Positions 9,714 through 19,108 of a DNA stretch of 60,343 nt are shown here, piece after piece. Every line of letters starts with the position of its first letter. Within the stretch, counting starts at the first letter, position 1. The notes under the pieces were generated by a model that saw nothing but the letters and a program-made list of their open reading frames with translations, did not search any database and was not told where the DNA came from. Made by a program: the position numbers and the translations under genes. Source of the DNA: Gemmatimonadota bacterium (lineage in GTDB: Bacteria > Gemmatimonadota > Gemmatimonadetes > Gemmatimonadales > Gemmatimonadaceae); assembly GCA_025358315.1 (NCBI GenBank), contig JANYKA010000033.1, positions 1-60,343 on the forward strand. The letters are read 5' to 3'.

Positions 9714-12110
9714 CTATTGAACCCGAAGGACGACCACCCGCAATCCACTGCTCCCCGACAATGCCGCGCCGCTGCTGGTGAGCAGCTGCAGGCTCTGAAT
9801 TCCCGGTGCTGACCCGCTGTACAAGAAGTACGACGCGGACGTCCCGGGAATCGAGAACACTGTCTGGGAGATCGCGCCGTTGGTAATCGCCGTTGGCTGA
9901 ACCGGAACCACGGGAAGTCCGGACGTCGTGAACAGGCCGCAGGGGGTGCCACTGCACATGAGTTTCGTTTGACCAACATTGAAAATGTCGGCGAAATTAA
10001 AGCTCGGTACTGTCATGCGGACGTCGGCATTGATGAACGTCGGCACGGGCTGGAAGATAGCGGTGGCCATATTGAAGTAGGTCAATACAAACGGAATCGT
10101 CTGACCCGTGTGCGCACTCAGATTGGTGAGTCCAATCTGGGTGGGCTCGGCGATCAGCGACTTAACGAATGCACCTTCAGACGCGCCAGCGTAGTGATCC
10201 GTCGCCCAGCGGGCTATCACCCAACCGGCACCGTAGTTTGCAAAGGTATCAAAACCAAGCCCTTCGACATTCGACATCTCGGATTTCAGATACGAGAAAA
10301 AGAATGGCAGGTGACTGCCAACGAGATTGCGAGGCAGTGTTCCCGAAATATCACATGGCGCATTGGGGCCGAGATTGATTTCGCAGGCCACGGTCTGATT
10401 GAAGGTGGCTTGTCCTTTCCACGTGGCGTGGTTGAAGCTGCGCTGCCAAATCTCTGCGGACTCCTGGGCCAATCCTTCTTCCAGCCAGATTTGCTCGAAC
10501 GCCGGGCTGTTTTGAATTATGCGACTGGCGAAAGACACAATGTGTTTGGTCTCATGGGCCGCCGTCGCGCGAACCTGATTTTGCCACGTTGCGACGCTAT
10601 AGCCATTCGTCCCCGCGACCCACGAGTAGTAAATCTCCGTCTGGTTGCTCAGGTCGGCGTTGGGCCCGGTTGCCGCATACGGGAAAAAGTCGCAGCCGTT
10701 CACGAAGGCGACGATTGATCCGCCTCCCGTCGTTCCGCTGACGTTATTGAGCAGGGGCGTGAACACCACGGTAACCTTTCCGATACTGCTGAGCTGGGAA
10801 TCAAACGCCAGCGGATCCCCAATGTTGGCCAGCATGTGCGGCCACGTGACATTGTCGTATTCGGTGGCGAAGGTCTGATAAAACGACGTGTCGGGCCGAT
10901 TCGCCGCTATCCACGTGGTGTTGTTCGTGTCGGCGACGACAATAATGTGCTGGCCCACTGCGACCGTCCGTCCGCCGATCGAATCCGCGGATGTGCACGA
11001 CGTGCTCCCACCCTTTCGCACGTAGAGCTTGTTCACTGTACCGACCGTCTGCGAAATGACGGCAGCATTCGACGGCGCTGACCGGCCGCTTGGTGCCCGC
11101 ACTCGAGCCCAAGCCGCAGACGGGTTGCCCATGCGGGCATAAATCTGACGGTTGCTTTCGAGCATCGCCATGTGATTCTGGGCCTGGGTGCGCGTCTCGG
11201 TGGCGTTGGTCCGGTCTTGGGCGTTCAGGGCATATGTCGGTCCACCGCTCGCCTGCGGAGCGGACGCGATCACTCTCGATGCCGCAACGCCCGCGGTGGC
11301 CGCCGATCCGGCAAAACTGCCCGTAAGGGAAAAGTTTTCTATCTGCGTGTTGGTCGGGTCGGTATTGACGACGGCAATCAGATACTGCGACCCCGCCGTT
11401 ACCGCGAGCGTTTGACTGAAGTTGGGTGAACTGAGATATACCTGCGATTGACCGGCCGCGGCGAGGGTGAGACTCGCTGTCGCTGTCGCAACCGTCACCG
11501 CCAGCGTCGCCGTTTTTCCTTCGCTCGTCGCCGTAATCGTTGCGTTGCCAAGGCCCACGGCCGTGACGACACCGCTCGTGGACACCGACGCGACGCTCGC
11601 CGCCGACGTGGCCCAGGTAACCACCCGGCCACTCAGAATATTGTTCGCCGCATCGCGCTCCGTCGCCGCGATCGCCTGTGTGGCCCCGACGATCATATTC
11701 AACGTCGTTGCCGACAGCGTGATCGTTGCCACCGGCGCCGGAGGTACCACCGACAGATTCGCCGAGCCCTGTTTAACGCCAACGGTCGCCGTCACGCTTG
11801 TCGAGCCCGCAACGAGCCCCGTAACGACACCACTCGACGTGATGGACGCGATGGTCGCCGACCCCGTGCTCCAGCTGATCGCGCCCAATGCGATTGCGGC
11901 ACCGTTTTGGTCGAAGCCCGAGGCCGCTGCGTTAACCGTGGATCCGACGGTCACCGCCGAATTGGAAATACTCACGTTGATCGTCGTCAGCACCGGGGTT
12001 ACCGGGCCTGTGCCGCCTGAGTTGTTGCTTCCGCCGCTACAGGAGACGCTGGCGCCAGTGGCTACGAAAAGAATGGCGCGGCGAATCAGCGACGCGAGGC
12101 GAATCGACAT
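9714..12110 (-). CDS. Big2-domain lipoprotein with HExxH metalloprotease motif
   Basis: A 798-residue exported protein. The ATG at 12110 is chosen because GGAG lies just upstream; a TTG twelve bases earlier is in frame but overlaps that site. The N terminus has a lipoprotein signal (ILFVATGASVSC, then a Gly/Ser-rich tether). Two bacterial Ig-like (Big2) repeats span about residues 40-125 and 130-215 (TVTATVGVKQGSANL; TITATSEGKTATLAV). The C-terminal half has HETKH with H519, E520 and H523, and a downstream WLEEGLAQESAEIW that could supply the third zinc ligand, as in gluzincins such as the M30 family. It probably acts on the cell surface. Substrate unknown. Confidence 0.8.
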   Translation of the reverse strand: MSIRLASLIRRAILFVATGASVSCSGGSNNSGGTGPVTPVLTTINVSISNSAVTVGSTVNAAASGFDQNGAAIALGAISWSTGSATIASITSSGVVTGLVAGSTSVTATVGVKQGSANLSVVPPAPVATITLSATTLNMIVGATQAIAATERDAANNILSGRVVTWATSAASVASVSTSGVVTAVGLGNATITATSEGKTATLAVTVATATASLTLAAAGQSQVYLSSPNFSQTLAVTAGSQYLIAVVNTDPTNTQIENFSLTGSFAGSAATAGVAASRVIASAPQASGGPTYALNAQDRTNATETRTQAQNHMAMLESNRQIYARMGNPSAAWARVRAPSGRSAPSNAAVISQTVGTVNKLYVRKGGSTSCTSADSIGGRTVAVGQHIIVVADTNNTTWIAANRPDTSFYQTFATEYDNVTWPHMLANIGDPLAFDSQLSSIGKVTVVFTPLLNNVSGTTGGGSIVAFVNGCDFFPYAATGPNADLSNQTEIYYSWVAGTNGYSVATWQNQVRATAAHETKHIVSFASRIIQNSPAFEQIWLEEGLAQESAEIWQRSFNHATWKGQATFNQTVACEINLGPNAPCDISGTLPRNLVGSHLPFFFSYLKSEMSNVEGLGFDTFANYGAGWVIARWATDHYAGASEGAFVKSLIAEPTQIGLTNLSAHTGQTIPFVLTYFNMATAIFQPVPTFINADVRMTVPSFNFADIFNVGQTKLMCSGTPCGLFTTSGLPVVPVQPTAITNGAISQTVFSIPGTSASYFLYSGSAPGIQSLQLLTSSGAALSGSSGLRVVVLRVQ

Positions 12111-12140
12111 GGCTAGCTCCAATGGGGCCGTGAATGCAAC

Positions 12141-14261
12141 CTAGATACTAAGTAGTGCCTCTATCCGCGCCGCGATCGTATCCACACTTGGCAATACCGC
12201 ATCTAACAGAACGGCGTGATATGGCATCGGTACATCTTCTACGGCCAGCCGATCGACCGGTGCATCAAGCTCCCAAAATGCCTCACGCACAATCGTCGCC
12301 GCAATCTCGGCGCCAAAGCCGGCGGTCATCGTGTCTTCATGCACGATCAGGCAGCGCCCTGTTTTTCGTACCGACGTGAGCACCGCGTCCCGGTCCCATG
12401 GTGCTACCGTGCGCAGATCGATCAGTTCCACTCCGTCAATCTGGCGCGCCGCATCGGCACAACGCAGCGCCAGTGCGCCCCAAGTGACGACCGTGATCCG
12501 GTTTCCGGCCTGAACGATGCGGGCGCGCCCAAATGGCAACACGTAGTCATCACCCGGATAGCGGGCACTGCCATCGCTGGTCATCAACAACGACCGGTGC
12601 TCAAAGAATATGGTCGGGTTCCGGCCACGCATGGCCGCCCGCAGCAGTCCCACCGCATCCGCGGAATTCGACGGAATCGCCACTTGCCACCCAATGGCGT
12701 GGACGAACGTTACCTCACTACTAAGGGAATGCCACGGGTCGCCAACATCTTTTCCGTATCCGCCCGGCATCCGCACCACGATCGGTGCGCAAAAACGGTT
12801 TGCCGTGCGCCACCGCATCGTTCCGCAGTTGTTCAGTTGTTCCGTGGCAGGGTCGGCGTATTTCCGAAACTGGATCTCGGCCACCGGCATCAATCCGCCA
12901 ATCGCCATCGCTACGGCGCGGCCAATGATGCCTTCTTCGGACAGGCTGGTGTCGAACACCCGGTCGATGCCGAATTTTTTCTGAAGCCCTTCGGTCACGA
13001 GATGGACGCCTCCCTTCACGCCGACGTCCTCGCCAAACACAACCACTTTCTTGTTGCGCTCCAATTCACTCGCCAGCGTGCGGCGCACGGCTTCGGCGAG
13101 GCGCATCATCTCGCCGTCCTGAGCGGGCACATCACTGCCACCTAGCGCAGCGATTTCGTGTTCGCTCAAGCCACCAAGCGCAACGGTGTCGTCAGCACCG
13201 GCGATTTCGGCATATGCAAAACGCTTAACACGCGACGCATCCGGTACGGGTCGGGCTCGCGCTGCTTCGAGTCCGGCGGTCACGTCGCGCGCGACATCGG
13301 CTTCGAGCGTGCTCCACTCCGCCTCGGACAAATGTCCAGGCACGAGATATTCACGCAGGCGTGGGAGGGGATCGCGCGCCGCGTCGGCTGCGATCGCGTC
13401 ATCCGTCCGGTAGCCCTTTTGATTGTCCGGTCCTGAATGGCTCGACAGTCGTGGCACCGTGAGGCGAACCAACGCCGGACCACCGCCCGATCGAACGTGG
13501 TTCACGCACTCGGAAAGCAATCGCGAGGTGGCGCGCGGATCAGTGCCATCGCCGTCACGAACGAGAAGGTTCTGAAACGATGCAAGATTGGCGGCGATAT
13601 TTGCGCCGGGCGTTTGCATTTCGCCGCCCACGGAAATCCCGAGTCCGTTGTCTTCGATATAGAAGAGCATCGGCAACTTCAACGTCGTGGCCATCGTCAG
13701 CGCCGACCAAAATCCGTTGGTCGCGACCGACGCATCGCCACCAAGCGCGACGCTCATACAATTGTTGTACGATGCATCGCCTAGCGTATCGCGGTGGTAG
13801 ATGATGTTCTGTGCCCACCCGGCGCTCGGTGTGAACTGCGAGCCCACGTCACCAGACATTGGGAGAACAATCGGACCAGTCGTGCTCGGTAGATTACAGA
13901 CCACGCCGATATCACGTCCGTCGCTGAACCCGCCGGCGCGACCGAGCGGGCTGCCAAAAGCGTCCTCTATAGAAAGGCCCATCGCGAGCAGCATCGGACG
14001 CGAGCGATAGTACGCGCCGGCGGCATCGTGTCGGCCGTTGATCAGCGAGCCAAGGATGCACTGCGCGACATCGTGGCCGCGCGCCGAGAACTGGTACAGC
14101 ACGAGGTGCTCTTTGGGGACGTTGGCGCGATTGCGGTTGGTGGACTCTTCGACATCGTCGAGCCCGCGCGACACGAGCGCGTGATACGCGATCGTGCGCC
14201 AGTCGAATGCTTTCTCTTTCATTGATTCACGAGCCGGGGCGCGTGGGGCGGTTTTTGCCAT
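12141..14261 (-). CDS. Fused E1 alpha/beta 2-oxoacid dehydrogenase (thiamine diphosphate)
   Basis: This 706-residue protein joins both E1 subunits. The alpha part (to about residue 360) has the thiamine-diphosphate motif GDASVATNGFW and the E1 alpha sequence YIEDNGLGISV. The beta part (about 385-706) has VVFGEDVGVKGGVHLVTEGL, DTSLSEEGIIGRAVAMAIGG and LIDLRTVAPWDRDAV. Such E1 enzymes decarboxylate pyruvate or branched-chain 2-oxoacids and load the acyl group on lipoyl-E2. Overall it looks closest to branched-chain or 2-oxoisovalerate E1; the exact substrate cannot be told. No E2 or E3 gene is adjacent. The start is ATG 14261; a second ATG 39 bases downstream is possible. Confidence 0.88.
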   Translation of the reverse strand: MAKTAPRAPARESMKEKAFDWRTIAYHALVSRGLDDVEESTNRNRANVPKEHLVLYQFSARGHDVAQCILGSLINGRHDAAGAYYRSRPMLLAMGLSIEDAFGSPLGRAGGFSDGRDIGVVCNLPSTTGPIVLPMSGDVGSQFTPSAGWAQNIIYHRDTLGDASYNNCMSVALGGDASVATNGFWSALTMATTLKLPMLFYIEDNGLGISVGGEMQTPGANIAANLASFQNLLVRDGDGTDPRATSRLLSECVNHVRSGGGPALVRLTVPRLSSHSGPDNQKGYRTDDAIAADAARDPLPRLREYLVPGHLSEAEWSTLEADVARDVTAGLEAARARPVPDASRVKRFAYAEIAGADDTVALGGLSEHEIAALGGSDVPAQDGEMMRLAEAVRRTLASELERNKKVVVFGEDVGVKGGVHLVTEGLQKKFGIDRVFDTSLSEEGIIGRAVAMAIGGLMPVAEIQFRKYADPATEQLNNCGTMRWRTANRFCAPIVVRMPGGYGKDVGDPWHSLSSEVTFVHAIGWQVAIPSNSADAVGLLRAAMRGRNPTIFFEHRSLLMTSDGSARYPGDDYVLPFGRARIVQAGNRITVVTWGALALRCADAARQIDGVELIDLRTVAPWDRDAVLTSVRKTGRCLIVHEDTMTAGFGAEIAATIVREAFWELDAPVDRLAVEDVPMPYHAVLLDAVLPSVDTIAARIEALLSI

Positions 14262-14300
14262 TCCCAAATGTGGGCTATTGGACAGCTGATTGGGAGTCGG

Positions 14301-14753
14301 CTACTTCCAACTGAGGATATCCGCGTCGTCACCCTGGCCACCGATCTTCCCGTCGGCGCCATACGAGAGCAGGTCGTAGCCATTTGGGTTCTGCTGACCC
14401 GGGAATAAATAGAGATAGGCCCGCCCCCACGGATCGTTGGGCACCGGTTTGCGCAGGTACGGACTGCGCCAGTTCGCGGGCGGATTGATCACCGGCTTCT
14501 CCCACAGGGCATTGAGTCCCTGCTCGGTCGTCGGGTACGCGCCGTTGTCGAGACGGTACGTATCGAGGGCAGCGCCGAGCATCTCAATTTGTGATTTTGC
14601 GGTCGCGCTCTTGGCAGCGCCGACGTGCTGAAAAACGTTTGGCGCGACGAGGGTTGCCAGAATCGCGATCACGACGATCACCACCAGAATTTCAATTAGG
14701 GTGAAACCGGAGCGGCCGCTTTTTTGTATGCGGCGGGCAAGAGCACGTGTCAT
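14301..14753 (-). CDS. gspG: Type II secretion major pseudopilin GspG
   Basis: A 150-residue pseudopilin. The prepilin peptidase site is G16/F17 (SGFTLIEILVV) with the required glutamate at +5 (E21), followed by one hydrophobic helix. The GspG-specific C-terminal region is present: YPTTEQGLNALWEKP, WRSPYLRKPVPNDPWGRAYLY, YDLLSYGADGKIGG and a final DADILSW that matches the calcium-binding end of the family. It builds the periplasmic pseudopilus that drives secretion across the outer membrane. The gene is isolated from other gsp genes here and is divergent from paaG. ATG 14753 is preferred over upstream GTG/TTG codons. Confidence 0.93.
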   Translation of the reverse strand: MTRALARRIQKSGRSGFTLIEILVVIVVIAILATLVAPNVFQHVGAAKSATAKSQIEMLGAALDTYRLDNGAYPTTEQGLNALWEKPVINPPANWRSPYLRKPVPNDPWGRAYLYLFPGQQNPNGYDLLSYGADGKIGGQGDDADILSWK

Positions 14754-14876
14754 GGTTCTGGGCGCTAGAGAGGGACCGGACACCAGCAACACCCCAAAGT
14801 ACGCTTCCGGACGCTATCTTTTCCAGCAGCAATCCTGAGCGTAGGGCGCAAAACGGTACCCGAGGTTTTCAAGCCG

Positions 14877-15671
14877 ATGGCCAACCAGAGTATCCTAACC
14901 AGCTTCGATGACGGCGTGTTGACGATCACGCTGAACCGACCCGAGGTCCTGAATAGCTTCACCTTGGCCATGGCTCAGGAGCTGCAGGACGCCCTCCGCG
15001 CGGCCGCTGACGATCCGGCCATTCGCGCCGTTCTCTTGACGGGCAGCGGACGCGGCTTTTGTGCGGGCCAGGACCTCACGGAAGCCTTACCGAAGGAGCC
15101 CAATAGCCCGATGCCAGACATCGGCGACGTGGTCCGGAGCTGTTACAACCCGATTGTCCGCGCCATTCGCGGACTTGAAAAGCCGGTGATTTGCGCAGTA
15201 AACGGAATCGCTGCCGGTGCCGGCGCCAATCTGGCATTCGCCTGCGATCTGACGATCGCTGCGGAAGAAGCCTCGTTCGTGGAGAGCTTCGCCAAGCTCG
15301 GTTTGATTCCGGATACTGGTGGCACTTTTTTTCTCCCACGCCTCGTTGGCACCCAGCGTGCCACCGCGATGGCATTTCTGGGAGAGAAAATCCCGGCTGC
15401 CAAGGCACTTGATTGGGGGCTCATCTATAGCATCGTGCCACTCGCCGTTCTGCACGAGTCGGCGCTCGCGCTCGCCAAGATGCTGGCCACGCAACCCACG
15501 CGGGGGTTTGGCCTTACCAAGCGTGCGTTCAACCACTCGCTCGGCGCCACTCTCGACGCGCAACTTGATTTCGAAGAACAGACCATGCGCGAAGCCGGTC
15601 GCACTGACGACTATGCAGAAGGCGTTCGCGCCTTTTTGCAAAAGCGCAAACCGAATTACACGGGCCACTAA
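14877..15671 (+). CDS. paaG: Phenylacetate pathway isomerase PaaG (enoyl-CoA hydratase family)
   Basis: A 264-residue crotonase-fold protein. Oxyanion-hole segments are GRGFCAGQDLTE near residue 60 and VICAVNGIAAGAGANLAFACDL near residue 105. The motif FAKLGLIPDTGGTFFLPRLVG carries the aspartate typical of PaaG, which isomerises ring-1,2-epoxyphenylacetyl-CoA to oxepin-CoA and also shifts double bonds later in the route. It is first in a six-gene co-directional operon, and its stop overlaps the paaH start by one base (TAATG). The 123-base gap to the divergent gspG should contain the operon promoter. Confidence 0.9.
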   Translation: MANQSILTSFDDGVLTITLNRPEVLNSFTLAMAQELQDALRAAADDPAIRAVLLTGSGRGFCAGQDLTEALPKEPNSPMPDIGDVVRSCYNPIVRAIRGLEKPVICAVNGIAAGAGANLAFACDLTIAAEEASFVESFAKLGLIPDTGGTFFLPRLVGTQRATAMAFLGEKIPAAKALDWGLIYSIVPLAVLHESALALAKMLATQPTRGFGLTKRAFNHSLGATLDAQLDFEEQTMREAGRTDDYAEGVRAFLQKRKPNYTGH

Positions 15672-16861
15672 TGGCGCTTGATTCACATGCGGTCATCGGC
15701 GTGGTGGGTGCCGGGGCGATGGGCGCTGGCATCGCTCAGGTAGCGGCCCAGCACGGGCATCGGGTCGTGCTCGCCGATGCGTTCCCGGAAGCGCTTAACC
15801 GCGCCCGCGCCAGCCATGCGCGTGCCATGTCCCGCGAAGTGGAAAAGGGAAGACTTGATAGAGGCACGGCCGATACCGTGCTCGAACGGATTGGCTATGT
15901 CACCGGAAAGAATGCGGTCGATCTCGTCGCGCTCGCGGCGTGCGAACTCGTCATTGAAGCCGTGGTTGAGCGAATGGATGTGAAGGTGGACCTCTTCCGC
16001 ACGGTCGAGAGCATCGTTGCCCCCGACGCGATCATCGCAACCAACACGTCGTCGCTGTCGATAGCCGCGATTGGCGCGGCGTGCGAACGCGCCGGACGGG
16101 TGATTGGAATTCACTTCTTCAACCCCGCGCCGGTTATGCCGTTGGTGGAGATCGTCCCGGCGATCACGACACGGGCCATCACGACTGAATCCGCGCGCGC
16201 GCTGATCAACAGTTGGGGCAAGACCACCGTGGTTGCCTCCGACACTCCCGGATTCATCGTCAATCGCATCGCCCGCTCGTTCTATGGTGAGTCACTTCGT
16301 ATTTATGAAGAAGGAATCGCCGACGTCGCCACGATCGATTGGACGATGCGGGAACTGGGTGGATTCAAGATGGGGCCGTTCGAACTGATGGACTTCATTG
16401 GCAACGATGTGAACTATGCCGTGACCAGTTCGGTATTCGAAGCGATGTTTTACGACCCGCGCTACCGTCCCGCGTTGACCCAACGCCGGATGGTCGAGGC
16501 CGGATTGCTCGGCAGGAAATCCAAGCGCGGCTACTACGACTATCGCGATGGCGCTGTCGCGCCTGAACCAGTGAAAGATTCGGCACTCGGCCAACGGATT
16601 GTCGATCGCGTGCGCGCCATGTTGATCAACGAAGCAGTTGATGCGGTGTACCTGCGTGTGGCATCACCGGCGGATATCGATCTGGCGATGACCAAAGGGG
16701 TGAACTATCCCAAAGGGCTGCTCGCACTGGGTGATGAAATCGGTGCGCCCGTTGTACTGGACCGGATCCTGGCCCTGCAGGCCGAGTACGGCGAAGACCG
16801 CTATCGCCCGAGTGTACTCTTGCGCCGCGCCGTGAAGGAAAAGAGGAGCCTGCTCGCGTGA
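15671..16861 (+). CDS. paaH: 3-hydroxyacyl-CoA dehydrogenase PaaH
   Basis: A 396-residue NAD-dependent dehydrogenase. The Rossmann motif is GAGAMGAG (G13, G15, G18), and H148 in GIHFFNPAPVMPLVE is the catalytic histidine of the family. A first C-terminal helical domain follows (DTPGFIVNRIARSFYGE) and a shortened second one (INEAVDAVYLRVASPADID, then GVNYPKGLLALGDEIG). It should oxidise 3-hydroxyadipyl-CoA to 3-oxoadipyl-CoA. E. coli PaaH has about 475 residues, so this is a shorter version. It shares bases with both neighbours (TAATG upstream, GTGA downstream). Confidence 0.9.
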   Translation: MALDSHAVIGVVGAGAMGAGIAQVAAQHGHRVVLADAFPEALNRARASHARAMSREVEKGRLDRGTADTVLERIGYVTGKNAVDLVALAACELVIEAVVERMDVKVDLFRTVESIVAPDAIIATNTSSLSIAAIGAACERAGRVIGIHFFNPAPVMPLVEIVPAITTRAITTESARALINSWGKTTVVASDTPGFIVNRIARSFYGESLRIYEEGIADVATIDWTMRELGGFKMGPFELMDFIGNDVNYAVTSSVFEAMFYDPRYRPALTQRRMVEAGLLGRKSKRGYYDYRDGAVAPEPVKDSALGQRIVDRVRAMLINEAVDAVYLRVASPADIDLAMTKGVNYPKGLLALGDEIGAPVVLDRILALQAEYGEDRYRPSVLLRRAVKEKRSLLA

Positions 16862-17295
16862 GCAGCCAGGATGACGCGCAGGCGCTCGCTGAAAATGTTA
16901 TTCACCGAATGCTCGCCCGTGATGAATTTTCGCGCTGGCTCGGCATCGACGTGTTGGAGATTGCACCCGGTCGCTCAAGCTGCCGTCTGACCGTGCGGCC
17001 GGAAATGGTCAACGGGTTCGGGGCCGCACATGGTGGAATCGCCTATTCCCTCGCCGACAGTGCGCTGGCGTTTGCCTGCAACACCAATGGTCGGGTGACG
17101 GTGGCGATTGAAAACAGCATTGGATACCCGGTGGCTGTCGCGGTCGGCGATATACTCACCGCCATCGCCGTCGAAGAAAGCACAACGGCACGACTCGGCT
17201 ACTATGCCGTCACCGTGCGCAATCAGCATGATACGACCGTCGCGATTTTTCGCGGAACTGTATACCGCACCAAGAACGATCACATCATCACCTGA
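16858..17295 (+). CDS. paaI: Hotdog-fold acyl-CoA thioesterase PaaI
   Basis: A 145-residue hotdog protein starting at GTG 16858, which overlaps the paaH stop as GTGA and has GAGGAG about ten bases upstream. The family sequence MVNGFGAAHGGIAYSLADSALAFACN contains the conserved HGG and the aspartate of the PaaI active site. PaaI removes CoA from stalled ring-hydroxylated phenylacetyl-CoA intermediates and so rescues CoA. Its position inside the paa operon supports the name over a generic thioesterase. Confidence 0.9.
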   Translation: MSSQDDAQALAENVIHRMLARDEFSRWLGIDVLEIAPGRSSCRLTVRPEMVNGFGAAHGGIAYSLADSALAFACNTNGRVTVAIENSIGYPVAVAVGDILTAIAVEESTTARLGYYAVTVRNQHDTTVAIFRGTVYRTKNDHIIT

Positions 17296-17301
17296 GTTCC
17301 G

Positions 17302-18513
17302 ATGACTGACGCATTTATCATAGATGGCATTCGCACTCCGATCGGAAATCTCGGCGGGGCGCTAAGTACCGTGCGTGTTGACGATCTTGCCGCGCACACC
17401 ATCACCGCGTTGCTCCAACGCCACCCGGCGTTCGATCCGGCGCAACTCGCCGACGTCGTACTCGGTTGTGCGAATCAGGCCGGTGAAGACAATCGCAATG
17501 TCGCGCGTATGGCGCTGTTGCTCGCCGGAATTCCCGTGTCCGTCCCAGGCGAAACGATCAATCGGCTCTGCGCCTCCGGGCTCAGCGCGGTGGCCAGCGC
17601 GGCTCGCGGCATCAAAGTCGGTGAGGGTGACCTGTATATCGCGGGCGGCGCCGAGTCGATGACGCGTGCGCCATTTGTCCTTTCAAAAGGCAGCGCCGCG
17701 TTTGCCCGTGACGTGCAACTGTTTGACACGAGTCTCGGCTGGCGCTTTGTGAATCCACAGATGAAGGCGAAGTACGGTACCGACACAATGGGCGAGACGG
17801 CGGAGAATGTGGCGGCTCAGTATGGCGTCACGCGGGCCGACCAGGACGCCTTTGCCGTGCGCTCGCAGCAGAAGGCCGCCGCGGCGCGATTGAACGGCCG
17901 ATTTGGCGAGGAAATTGCAGCCGTCGAGATCGCCCAGAAAAAGGGCGAAGCGAAGCGTGTGGAGCACGATGAATTTATTCGCCCTGATACGTCGCTGGAG
18001 ACGCTGGCAAAGTTGAAACCGGCGTTTCGGACCGATGGACAGGGGTCGGTGACTGCCGGAAACTCGAGCGGGCTGAACGATGGTGCGGCCGCGTTGTTGA
18101 TGGCGTCGGCGAGTGGAGCAAAGGCGAACCATCTCACTCCATTGGCACGTGTGGTGGCCAGCGCGGCGGCCGGCGTGGAGCCGCGGATTATGGGAATGGG
18201 TCCCGTGCCGGCTACCCGAAAAGTTCTGGCGTTAGCGGGCCTCGCGTTGAAGGATGTCGACGTCATTGAGTTGAACGAAGCATTTGCGGCGCAGTCACTG
18301 GCCTGTTTGCGTGAATTAGGATTGACCGATGACGATCCGCGGGTGAATCCGAATGGCGGCGCAATAGCTCTTGGCCACCCGCTTGGTATGAGCGGAGCGC
18401 GCCTGGTACTCACCGCGGTGCGCGAGTTGCACAGGCAGAAAAAACGGTACGCGTTGTGTACGATGTGCATTGGCGTGGGGCAGGGCTTCGCGATGATTTT
18501 GGAACGGGTTTAG
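17302..18513 (+). CDS. paaJ: Acetyl-CoA acyltransferase (thiolase) PaaJ
   Basis: A 403-residue thiolase. The acylated cysteine is C90 (INRLCASGLSA), the catalytic histidine H359 lies in GGAIALGHPLGMSGAR, and the second cysteine C389 lies in CTMCIGVGQG. These are the three active-site motifs of degradative thiolases. In this operon it should cleave 3-oxoadipyl-CoA to succinyl-CoA and acetyl-CoA, and 3-oxo-5,6-dehydrosuberyl-CoA earlier in the route. It follows paaI with a six-base gap. Confidence 0.9.
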   Translation: MTDAFIIDGIRTPIGNLGGALSTVRVDDLAAHTITALLQRHPAFDPAQLADVVLGCANQAGEDNRNVARMALLLAGIPVSVPGETINRLCASGLSAVASAARGIKVGEGDLYIAGGAESMTRAPFVLSKGSAAFARDVQLFDTSLGWRFVNPQMKAKYGTDTMGETAENVAAQYGVTRADQDAFAVRSQQKAAAARLNGRFGEEIAAVEIAQKKGEAKRVEHDEFIRPDTSLETLAKLKPAFRTDGQGSVTAGNSSGLNDGAAALLMASASGAKANHLTPLARVVASAAAGVEPRIMGMGPVPATRKVLALAGLALKDVDVIELNEAFAAQSLACLRELGLTDDDPRVNPNGGAIALGHPLGMSGARLVLTAVRELHRQKKRYALCTMCIGVGQGFAMILERV

Positions 18514-18517
18514 TAAA

Positions 18518-19108
18518 ATGATTTACGAATTTGACGGCTTCACGCCGGTTGTCCACGAGTCGGCGTTCGTACACCCGAATGCCGCCGTCACGGGCAATGT
18601 GATCATCGGCCGAGATGTGTACGTCGGGCCCGGCGCGGCGATCCGCGGCGATTGGGGCGCGATTGTGATTGAAGATGGTTGCAATATTCAGGAAAACTGC
18701 ACGATTCATATGTTTCCCGGCGTCACCGTGGTGTTAGAGGCCGGTGCGCATATTGGTCACGGCGCCGTGGTCCACGGGGCGCGGATTGGCGCGAACGCAC
18801 TCGTCGGTATGAACGCGGTGGTGATGGACAACGCGGTGATCGGTGCCGGGTCTATTGTCGGTGCGCTCTGTTTTGTGCCGGCCGATATGAAAGTGTTGCC
18901 GCGAAAAATTGTCGTGGGCAATCCGGCAAAGGTCGTGAAAGATGTGACCGACGCGATGCTCGATTGGAAATCGCAAGGCACGGCGCTGTATCAGGCATTG
19001 CCGGCAGCGATGCGCGGCACGTGGAAGGAATGCGCGCCATTGCGCGAAGTGCCACCCGGCCGAAAAGAACAACCAATGTCTTTTAAGACGTGGTCCCAAA
19101 CCAAATGA
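18518..19108 (+). CDS. paaY: PaaY, left-handed beta-helix (gamma carbonic anhydrase-like) thioesterase
   Basis: A 196-residue hexapeptide-repeat protein, with repeats such as VIIGRDVYVGPGAAIRGDWG and AHIGHGAVVHGARIGANAL. Residues IHMFPG and GHGAVVHG supply the metal-binding histidines of the gamma-carbonic-anhydrase fold. The C-terminal extension ending in VPPGRKEQPMSFKTWS resembles that of PaaY proteins, which act as thioesterases on damaged pathway intermediates. It is four bases from paaJ and overlaps paaZ (ATGATGA). Confidence 0.85.
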   Translation: MIYEFDGFTPVVHESAFVHPNAAVTGNVIIGRDVYVGPGAAIRGDWGAIVIEDGCNIQENCTIHMFPGVTVVLEAGAHIGHGAVVHGARIGANALVGMNAVVMDNAVIGAGSIVGALCFVPADMKVLPRKIVVGNPAKVVKDVTDAMLDWKSQGTALYQALPAAMRGTWKECAPLREVPPGRKEQPMSFKTWSQTK

